Below, one piece after another: positions 15,378 to 20,296 of a stretch of DNA of 20,296 bases. The notes below the pieces were generated by a model, which was not told the origin of the DNA, did no database searches, and was given only the letters and a program-made list of their open reading frames with translations. This stretch comes from Thermocrinis sp. Lineage in GTDB: Bacteria; Aquificota; Aquificia; Aquificales; Aquificaceae. The position numbers were made by a program, and so were the translations under genes. Position 1 is the first letter of the stretch. Each line of letters begins with the position of its first letter. The DNA is taken from contig WYEK01000131.1 of NCBI GenBank assembly GCA_009903855.1, positions 1 through 20,296 of the forward strand, read 5' to 3'.

Positions 15378-16487
15378 TCATGGATAGATGGCTACTATGT
15401 TGTAAAAGGTGTCCCTTTCCACAGGAATTTTGCCCGCAGACCTTATAAGGTTTATGAGCTTTTCTTTGCTCTGTCTGTAAGGGCTTTTGGTGCCGGCAGA
15501 ATGGACTATCCTTTCTTCCTCTATGGTGCCATCCAGGTCATCTGCTCCCATGTTTAGGGCAATTTGGGCAATCTTTTCTCCCAAGGTGATCCAGTAGGCT
15601 TTTATGTGGGGGAAGTTGTCCAAGAAGAGTCTTGATATGGCTATGGTCTTTAGGTCATCCACCGAGGAGGTGCGTTTGCCACCCAAACGGGTGCCCTCTG
15701 GCCAGTAAGCTAAGGGAATGAACACCTGAAAGCCTCCCGTTTCATCTTGGAGTTCCCTTAGCCTTAACATATGCTCAACCCTCTCTTCGTAGGTTTCCAC
15801 GTGTCCGTAAAGCATGGTAGCGTTGGAGGGGATGCCAAGCTTGTGGGCAGTTCTATGAACCTCCAAATACTCCTCTGCGTTAGCTTTGTATGGTGCGATG
15901 ATCTTCCTTGCCCTCTCGGAGAATATTTCCGCACCACCGCCGGGAATGGCGTCAAGCCCAGCGTCCTTTAGTTCTTTGAGGATATCTTCATAACTTCTCT
16001 TTGATATTTTTGCCATGTGGTGGATTTCTATGGCGGTCCAAGCCTTTACCACCATCTGCGGAAACCTGCTTTTAATTTCCCGCACCAAGCCCACATAATC
16101 CTCCACTTTCCAATGGGGTGGCACACCACCCACAATATGCACCTCTCTGCCACCTTGCTGATAGGTTTCCTCCACCTTCTTTAGAATCTCCTCCAAGCTC
16201 ATTTCGTAAGCCCTTGGGTCAGACTTGAGAACACCAAAGGCACAAAAGTTGCACTGATAGACGCATATGTTGGTGGGGTTTATCTGTCTATTTACCACAA
16301 AGTATGCAAACATACCGTTCTTTTGCCTATTAACATACTCCGCCAGCGCGCCAATGTATGCAAGCTCGTTGGAATTGAAAAGGGTAAGTGCGTCCTCTGG
16401 GCTGAGCCTTTTGCCCTCCAAAACCTTCTCACCGATCCGCCTTAAAGAAACATCCTTCTGAGCCTTCAGCAAAGTTTCCAGTTCCAT
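15378..16487 (-). CDS. mqnE: Aminofutalosine synthase MqnE (radical SAM)
   Basis: First committed radical SAM step of the futalosine menaquinone route, joining a chorismate-derived enolpyruvyl compound to SAM. From ATG 16487 the protein has 369 residues. Cluster ligands are C75, C79 and C82 (CVYQCNFCAF). Also present are HIVGGVPPHW, KAWTAIEIHH, IPGGGAEIF, RTAHKLGIPSNATMLYGH, LQDETGGFQVFIPLAYWP and the C-terminal HSAGTKSP. These forms distinguish it from the MqnC in this window. Start choice: a TTG at 16523 would add 12 residues and has GGAGGT 11 nt upstream. The ATG better fits the family start and has TATCCT 7 nt before it. It is followed directly by the sensor kinase. Confidence 0.92.
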   Translation of the reverse strand: MELETLLKAQKDVSLRRIGEKVLEGKRLSPEDALTLFNSNELAYIGALAEYVNRQKNGMFAYFVVNRQINPTNICVYQCNFCAFGVLKSDPRAYEMSLEEILKKVEETYQQGGREVHIVGGVPPHWKVEDYVGLVREIKSRFPQMVVKAWTAIEIHHMAKISKRSYEDILKELKDAGLDAIPGGGAEIFSERARKIIAPYKANAEEYLEVHRTAHKLGIPSNATMLYGHVETYEERVEHMLRLRELQDETGGFQVFIPLAYWPEGTRLGGKRTSSVDDLKTIAISRLFLDNFPHIKAYWITLGEKIAQIALNMGADDLDGTIEEERIVHSAGTKSPYRQSKEKLINLIRSAGKIPVERDTFYNIVAIYP

Positions 16488-16541
16488 AGATTTAAGGATA
16501 AGCCAAGGTGCTTCAAAACGCAAGGAGTTTTTAGACCTCCG

Positions 16542-16569
16542 TTGCCTTTACTCGTATCGGAGTTAAATT
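16542..16569 (+). promoter_or_regulatory. Putative promoter of the hendecad-repeat gene
   Basis: TTGCCT (16542-16547), a 16-nt spacer and TAAATT (16564-16569), then 7 nt to the ATG at 16577. The same TTGCCT with 16-nt spacing appears upstream of pilT. No Shine-Dalgarno precedes the ATG. Confidence 0.4.
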
Positions 16570-16576
16570 TAACCTC

Positions 16577-17266
16577 ATGGAAAAGTTCGGCACCCTGCAA
16601 ATTATAGGTAGCCTGATATTAATTTTAGGTGGAATTGTAGGGATCTTTTGGTACTTCACAAAGCAGATGGAAAAAACCTTTGATATATTTACCAAACAGA
16701 TCGAGGAAAGGTTCAAAATATTTACCGATAACATAGAAAAGAGATTTGAAACATTCATCCATAACAACGAAAGAAGGTTTAACGAATTCACTCAACAGGT
16801 CAGTAAAATGTTTGAACTTCACACACAACAAAGCGAAAGAAAGCTTGAAGAATTTACTCAACACAACGAGAAGAAGTTTAACGAATTCACACAGCAGATC
16901 GGCAAAATGTTTGAACTTCACGCCCAGCAAAACGAAAGAAAGTTTGAGGAATTTACACAGCACAACGAAAGAAGGTTTGAAGAATTCACACAGCGAACCA
17001 GCAAAATGTTTGAACTTTATACACAGCAAAACGAAAGAAAGCTTGAAGAATTCACTCAGCACAACGAGAGGAAGTTTAACGAATTCACACAGCAGATTGG
17101 TAAAATGTTTGAACTTCATACACAACAAAACGAAAGAAGGTTTGAAGAATTCAAACTCTACAGCGAGAAAAAATTTGACGAATTTACACAGCAAATTGGC
17201 AAAATGTTTGAACTACACACACAGCAAAACGAGAAAAAAACTGGACATATCGATAGACAAAATTGA
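16577..17266 (+). CDS. Membrane-anchored hendecad coiled-coil protein, N-terminal part before frameshift
   Basis: 229 residues as read. A single membrane helix (about 9-27) anchors a long coiled coil. From F35 every eleventh residue is F, L or I (35, 46, 57 and so on), with further apolar residues at positions 4 and 8. This is a hendecad repeat, expected to form a near-straight or right-handed coiled coil. Four copies plus a partial copy of a 33-residue unit (three hendecads, with KMFELHTQQNE as its most constant part) start at residue 68. After EKK at residue 221 the frame shifts at an A7 run and ends with an unrelated eight-residue tail, TGHIDRQN. The correct continuation is in another frame (next entry). 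The function is unknown; similar anchored coiled coils are often annotated as DUF1640-like or hypothetical. Confidence 0.75.
   Translation: MEKFGTLQIIGSLILILGGIVGIFWYFTKQMEKTFDIFTKQIEERFKIFTDNIEKRFETFIHNNERRFNEFTQQVSKMFELHTQQSERKLEEFTQHNEKKFNEFTQQIGKMFELHAQQNERKFEEFTQHNERRFEEFTQRTSKMFELYTQQNERKLEEFTQHNERKFNEFTQQIGKMFELHTQQNERRFEEFKLYSEKKFDEFTQQIGKMFELHTQQNEKKTGHIDRQN
16778..17239 (+). repeat. 99-bp tandem repeat encoding 33-residue coiled-coil units
   Basis: Four full units (16778-16876, 16877-16975, 16976-17074, 17075-17173) and a 66-bp partial unit, each beginning with a TTT/TTC-xAx-GAA-type FxEFTQ segment. The copies are similar at DNA level, including recurring GAATTCAC blocks, so recombination could change copy number. 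Confidence 0.85.
17234..17240 (+). other. A7 run: frameshift or slippage site
   Basis: Seven A follow GAG. Dropping one A restores EKK-LDISIDKIEKRLD and joins the two halves of the hendecad protein. It may be a mutation, a sequencing or assembly error, or programmed polymerase/ribosome slippage. Confidence 0.7.
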
Positions 17267-17504
17267 AAAAAGGCTTGATACAACAGAAAAACAATTAAGC
17301 GAGAGAATTAACGGGCTTGAAAAAAGGATGGATGATATAGAAAGAGAACTAAAAGTCTTGGTGGAGAAGGTAGAAGGCTTAGAAATAAAGAAGGCACCCA
17401 GGGTCAGCGTGATCCTTACGCCTCAATCCAGCCAGTCCTTACTCCAATTGCTGGAAAAACTTCAAGAAAAAGAGAAGGAAGCAACGCCAGAAAAGTCAGC
17501 TTAA
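17241..17504 (+). CDS. C-terminal part of the hendecad coiled-coil protein (shifted frame)
   Basis: Continues the preceding protein in the frame one base later. It opens with LDISIDKIEKR, LDTTEKQLSER and INGLEKRMDDI, three further hendecads exactly in phase with the first part. Then come a heptad-like ERELKVLVEKVEGLEIKK segment, a proline/serine-containing linker (APRVSVILTPQSSQ) and a short Lys/Glu-rich helix to the TAA. It has no start or ribosome-binding site of its own at this point. This frame is also open backwards through the repeat to an ATG at 16746, but that upstream translation is Ser/Thr/Asn-rich and looks like a shadow. The joined product would be about 308 residues. Confidence 0.65.
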   Translation: MDISIDKIEKRLDTTEKQLSERINGLEKRMDDIERELKVLVEKVEGLEIKKAPRVSVILTPQSSQSLLQLLEKLQEKEKEATPEKSA

Positions 17505-17535
17505 CCCTCAAGGTAGTAATACACAGTCCCAAAGC

Positions 17536-18183
17536 TTAAACAACCACAGAGAGCAACAAAGAAGGCATAAGGTTTAGCAGTTTGACATCCTGGAGCAAGC
17601 CTAAAATTTTTAAACCAATGGTAAGCATTAGCCCACCGCCCAAAAAGAGGGTATTAGCCATAGCCTGAGGGCTTATAAAGCTTCCAAAAAAGTAAAAGGC
17701 AAAGGTCAAGGAAAGCTGAAATAACAGCACATAGAAGGCAGAAAACAAAACGCCTTTACCAAAGGTAGCACTCAAAAGGGTGGATGAAATGCCGTCCATA
17801 AAAGCCTTTGAGAGCAAAAGCCCACTGTCTCCTTTTACCGCCTCCAAAAGACAGCCAGTGAAGGTAAGGGGACCCACCGTAAAGAGCAAAGACGCAGTCA
17901 AAAAACCAGAACCTCTAAAGCCTTGGGATAACCTCTCCAGCCTCTCCTCCAGCGAAAGCCAGTAGCCAAGCCCACCACCAAAGACCAAAAGAAAGAAAAC
18001 CTTTATAGTCTCCGGCTTGTTCTCCACCAAGAGCTTTACTCCCAAAAGCAGGGTAAATATTCCGATGGCATGCATAACCCCCACCCTTAGGCTTTCGGGA
18101 ATGCCCCTCCTTGCCCACAAACCAAAGGAAGAGCCTAGCAAAACCAACCCAAAATTTACGACCGTGCCAAAGCCCAAAAACAT
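17536..18183 (-). CDS. DUF554-family integral membrane protein (YdfK/YqgA-like)
   Basis: 215 residues, nearly all hydrophobic, with about six or seven predicted membrane helices. It opens with a GTVVNFGLVLLGSSFGL segment and ends with a KLLNLMPSLLL segment. Both are typical of the DUF554 family (E. coli YqgA, B. subtilis YdfK), whose function is not known to me. An internal MDGISSTLLSATFGKGVLFSA loop is also characteristic. The ATG follows the stop of the glycosyltransferase gene without spacing (TAGATG), so the pair is an operon. Confidence 0.85.
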   Translation of the reverse strand: MFLGFGTVVNFGLVLLGSSFGLWARRGIPESLRVGVMHAIGIFTLLLGVKLLVENKPETIKVFFLLVFGGGLGYWLSLEERLERLSQGFRGSGFLTASLLFTVGPLTFTGCLLEAVKGDSGLLLSKAFMDGISSTLLSATFGKGVLFSAFYVLLFQLSLTFAFYFFGSFISPQAMANTLFLGGGLMLTIGLKILGLLQDVKLLNLMPSLLLSVVV

Positions 18184-19380
18184 CTACTGTGCCTGCTGGG
18201 CGTTTGCTAGGATGTTAGAAAAGAGATCATACAAAAAGTCTGCCCTGTCTTCAAAGGTGTATCTTTCAAAGATCTTTTGGCGAGCCCTTGCACCTATCTC
18301 CAGAGCCTTATCTGGGTTTTCAAGGTAGAATAGCACCTTTTCCTCAATCTCTGCCCTGTCTAAGGGAAGGTATGTGATCACTTCCTCATCTGGTACAAAA
18401 AAGCCCGGCAGAGTAGCCCTATAATCCACCATTAAAGCACAGCCCATGTATGCAATCTCCAAGGGAGAAAAGCCCACACCCGTTGGCACACTGTGAGGAT
18501 AGGAGGTTATAACCAATTGGCTTTTTCCTAAAAGTTCCAAAAGCTCCGTCCAGTCTTTTGGAACAACCGCTTCGTGCCCCTCAAAGGGCGTGCCCTGAAT
18601 TTCCCCAAAGACCTTTAGCTCCATTCCATCCAAAAAGCTCAAAAGGAACCACCTCTTTTTGGCGGTGGCATAAATGGAAATAAGGTTTAAAAAGTTTAAA
18701 AAGTCCTTAGGGTTCTCTTCCCTCCACTTGGCATACTCCTCTTGCAAGGTGGGATTAAACATAGAAAGGATATAGTCATGTGCCTGCAATACATGAACCT
18801 CAGGGTTTCTAAACAAAAACTCCCCCACTTCAAAGAAAATGCCCAAAAATTCCTGCCTGTAATTTTCTGCCACCTGCCCCGCAATGAGGTTTGGGTCTAC
18901 GACCGGTCCAAGGAAGGCTAAGGGTATTTCCCTATCCTGGGTGGGCTCTTTCATCTGGCTTGGGTCCAAAAAGGGCGTTATGTAAGAGGGAGGCTGTTTG
19001 ATGCCAAGGAATGCCAAGCTGTCTGCGTATTTAAGGTCGCAGACCACAGGCAAAAAGTTGTTGGCGTTTCTCATATCCAAAAGGGGTGGAAAGTTAAAAA
19101 GAGGTTCGTCCGCAAAGATGGAAACATGCACAAAGCCCATAGCGTCCGACAGGGCAAGCCTCTTGTCCTCTTGGCTGACGGTTAAAACTCCGTTGGCGTT
19201 CAGGTCAACGCAGAACATAGGACCAAATTCCATAAGCTCCTTTACCCTATCGTTGAGGTCTCCCTGCCCAATGTCTAACTCCAGAACCTCCGCACCCCTT
19301 TCCTTGAACCTTCTAATAAAGGCATTAAAGTGTCTCAATACGCCCTCATACTCTCCCACTTTCAAAAAGCCAACTCGCAT
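18184..19380 (-). CDS. CgeB-like glycosyltransferase (GT-B, Glyco_trans_1_2 type)
   Basis: 398 residues, soluble. The N-terminal half has Rossmann-like strands (MRVGFLKVGEYEGVLRHF, FCVDLNANGV) without a recognised sugar-acceptor signature. The C-terminal half fits a GT-B donor domain. SYPHSVPTGVGFSPLEIAYMGCALMVD contains the conserved Glu of the nucleotide-sugar site (SPLEIAYMG). After it come YLPLDRAEIEEKVLFYLENPD and the terminal RQKIFERYTFEDRADFL, as in CgeB-type and Glyco_trans_1_2 proteins. The acceptor is unknown; a surface glycan or pilin/flagellin glycosylation are possibilities, not evidence. The ATG has no Shine-Dalgarno but an extended -10 (TGCTAAAAT) 7 nt before it. Cotranscribed with the DUF554 gene. 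Confidence 0.7.
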   Translation of the reverse strand: MRVGFLKVGEYEGVLRHFNAFIRRFKERGAEVLELDIGQGDLNDRVKELMEFGPMFCVDLNANGVLTVSQEDKRLALSDAMGFVHVSIFADEPLFNFPPLLDMRNANNFLPVVCDLKYADSLAFLGIKQPPSYITPFLDPSQMKEPTQDREIPLAFLGPVVDPNLIAGQVAENYRQEFLGIFFEVGEFLFRNPEVHVLQAHDYILSMFNPTLQEEYAKWREENPKDFLNFLNLISIYATAKKRWFLLSFLDGMELKVFGEIQGTPFEGHEAVVPKDWTELLELLGKSQLVITSYPHSVPTGVGFSPLEIAYMGCALMVDYRATLPGFFVPDEEVITYLPLDRAEIEEKVLFYLENPDKALEIGARARQKIFERYTFEDRADFLYDLFSNILANAQQAQ

Positions 19381-19387
19381 GGGAAGA

Positions 19388-19396
19388 ATTTTAGCA
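19388..19396 (-). promoter_or_regulatory. Extended -10 (TGCTAAAAT), 7 nt before the glycosyltransferase gene
   Basis: On the minus strand TGC-TAAAAT is followed by 7 nt (TCTTCCC) and the ATG at 19380. A TGn extension compensates for the missing -35. Suggests leaderless initiation. Confidence 0.45.
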
Positions 19397-19556
19397 CAAA
19401 TAAACCGAACTTATAGGTTTTTCCCGTGAGTTCTAATCCAACCTTTTCAACTTTTGCCTCAAGTTTTGCTTCCATCGTTTGCATGTTTGCCCTTAATGCC
19501 GATAAATCCGTCTTAAATACAGGGTTAAGCTTTGTAGCAAGTAGCCTGTGTTTTGC
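19397..19556 (-). pseudogene. Remnant of a coiled-coil protein gene
   Basis: Between the tRNA and the glycosyltransferase one minus-strand frame, following a TAG at 19557-19559, reads KTDLSALRANMQTMEAK and then LEAKVEKVGLEL. This amphipathic heptad pattern resembles the end of an anchored coiled-coil protein of the DUF1640-like kind. There is no ribosome-binding site, and the frame runs into the glycosyltransferase start region. Probably a gene fossil; possibly coincidence. Confidence 0.3.
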
Positions 19557-19567
19557 CTAATTACAAA

Positions 19568-19657
19568 CGGAGGGGGAGGGATTCGAACCCTCGGTGGGCC
19601 CTACAGACCCACAGGTGATTTCAAATCACCCACCTTCGGCCACTCGGTCACCCCTCC
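19568..19657 (-). tRNA. tRNA-Ser (anticodon TGA)
   Basis: The 7-bp acceptor stem GGAGGGG/CCCCTCC closes a cloverleaf with GACCGAGTGGCC in the D arm. The anticodon arm is GGTGA-TTTGAAA-TCACC with TGA in the loop. A long variable arm (GTGGGT...GCCCAC) is typical of class II tRNA-Ser, and the T arm has GGTTCGAATCC. The discriminator base is G, as expected for Ser. CCA is not encoded; GTTTGTAA follows. It would read UCA and, with wobble, other UCN codons. Confidence 0.95.
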
Positions 19658-19677
19658 AAAATAATATATTAATACTA
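19658..19677. promoter_or_regulatory. 20-bp AT-rich divergent promoter between tRNA-Ser and pyrF
   Basis: Only 20 nt separate the tRNA 5' end from the pyrF ATG. TATATT (19665-19670) lies 7 nt before pyrF. On the other strand overlapping TATATT/TATTAT hexamers lie 3-5 nt before the tRNA. The -35 of each would fall inside the other gene. Confidence 0.4.
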
Positions 19678-20296
19678 ATGCCAAAACTTTGTATAGCACT
19701 GGACACCGAATACGAAAATGCCCTTAAGCTTGTCAAAGCCCTTAGGGGCAAAGATATAACCTTCAAGGTGGGCTATAAGCTTTTCATATCTCACCACAGA
19801 AGGATCACAGAGCCCATAAAGGAGGAGGGCTTTGAACTCTTTTTGGACCTTAAACTCCACGACATACCAAGCACCGTTCAAAACGGCGTGCTGTCTGCAA
19901 AGGAGCTTGGGGCGGACTATCTAACGGTTCATATAGCCTCCGGAAGGGATGCCCTGAGGCGGGCGGTTGAAGTGGGCGATGGTATAAAACTGCTGGGCGT
20001 TAGCCTTCTAACAAGTCTGGAAGAAGAACATCTAAAGGATTTTGGCGTATGCCTGTCAAAGGAGGAGTATGTGCTAAGGCTGGCAAGCCTTGCTCTTGAG
20101 TGTGGTATTACGGGTCTTGTGTGTTCTGGAAAGGAACTTCCTCTTTTAAAGTCAAGGTTTAACTTCTTTGCGGTAGTTCCCGGCGTGAGGCTTGGACAGG
20201 AAGAGAGGGAAGACCAAAGGAGAGTTGTCAGTTTGGAAGAGGCTATAAGGAATGGCGCAGATATGGTAGTTTTAGGAAGGAGTATCCTCAGGTCTC
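19678..20296 (+). CDS. pyrF: Orotidine 5'-phosphate decarboxylase, N-terminal ~206 residues (runs off the window)
   Basis: Last step of UMP synthesis, a cytoplasmic TIM-barrel enzyme that decarboxylates OMP. The start region reads MPKLCIALDTEYENAL, with the substrate-binding Asp (ALD). FKVGYKLF follows, then the catalytic array FLDLKLHDIPSTV with the D-x-K-x-x-D tetrad residues. VTH-type TVHIASG, VPGVRLG and VVLGRSI (phosphate loops) follow. About 25-30 C-terminal residues should remain beyond the window. No Shine-Dalgarno precedes the ATG; TATATT lies 7 nt upstream, suggesting a leaderless mRNA. Clear family assignment. Confidence 0.95.
   Translation, partial: MPKLCIALDTEYENALKLVKALRGKDITFKVGYKLFISHHRRITEPIKEEGFELFLDLKLHDIPSTVQNGVLSAKELGADYLTVHIASGRDALRRAVEVGDGIKLLGVSLLTSLEEEHLKDFGVCLSKEEYVLRLASLALECGITGLVCSGKELPLLKSRFNFFAVVPGVRLGQEEREDQRRVVSLEEAIRNGADMVVLGRSILRS

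Noticed and set aside
13861..15387. Several plus-strand frames opposite the sensor kinase
   Set aside because: Ser/Leu-rich shadows of the kinase coding strand, with no ribosome-binding sites or family features.
16746..17504. A long alternative plus-strand frame and a long antisense frame (16625-17194) through the repeat region
   Set aside because: A 99-bp repeat without stops in one frame stays open in all copies. The products are Ser/Thr/Asn- or Phe/Leu-rich and show no start signals. Only the part after 17241 is a true continuation.

Overview
The window looks like a piece of a compact Aquificales-type genome (Hydrogenobacter/Thermocrinis-like). This is inferred from gene content and style, not from a search. 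The genes are tightly packed with many 1-20 nt overlaps. Lysine/glutamate-rich proteins suggest a thermophile. Menaquinone genes of the futalosine route (mqnC, mqnE) are present, and the tRNA lacks an encoded CCA. No phage, CRISPR array or intact insertion sequence is visible.

Layout. 1-374: the 3' end of argJ (arginine biosynthesis), converging with a minus-strand pilT-pilC pair (type IV pilus retraction ATPase and inner-membrane platform). 2853-3440: an OmpP1/FadL-type outer-membrane protein cut off at about half length. 3448-9707: a tight plus-strand run ileS - C4 zinc-ribbon coiled-coil protein - rodA - hemW - coaX, with every junction overlapping. 9691-11568: minus-strand mqnC and a short Gfo/Idh/MocA-like dehydrogenase. 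11569-11963: a gene-poor stretch with two inverted repeats, a terminator-like end and decayed reading frames. 11964-12501: two small minus-strand secreted proteins with similar leaders, separated by a strong hairpin. 12616-13667: a two-gene plus-strand operon of unknown function (triple zinc ribbon plus a helical protein). 13635-16487: minus-strand mqnE followed without spacing by an NtrY-like sensor kinase. 16577-17504: a membrane-anchored protein built of 11-residue repeats, split into two frames at a run of seven A. 17536-19380: a minus-strand pair, a CgeB-like glycosyltransferase and a DUF554 membrane protein. 19568-19657: tRNA-Ser(TGA). 19678-end: pyrF, running off the window.

Most of this is housekeeping: arginine, isoleucyl-tRNA, cell-wall elongation, heme chaperoning, CoA, menaquinone, pyrimidine. 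The points worth a second look are these. (a) Several first genes have no Shine-Dalgarno but a -10-like hexamer 6-7 nt before the ATG, suggesting leaderless mRNAs. (b) The hendecad-repeat protein keeps its 11-residue phase exactly across a homopolymer frameshift. (c) The FadL-like gene is truncated against ileS. (d) A CoaX lacks one of three conserved active-site aspartates. (e) A structured relic lies at 11.6-11.94 kb. (f) A two-gene zinc-ribbon operon could not be assigned to a family.
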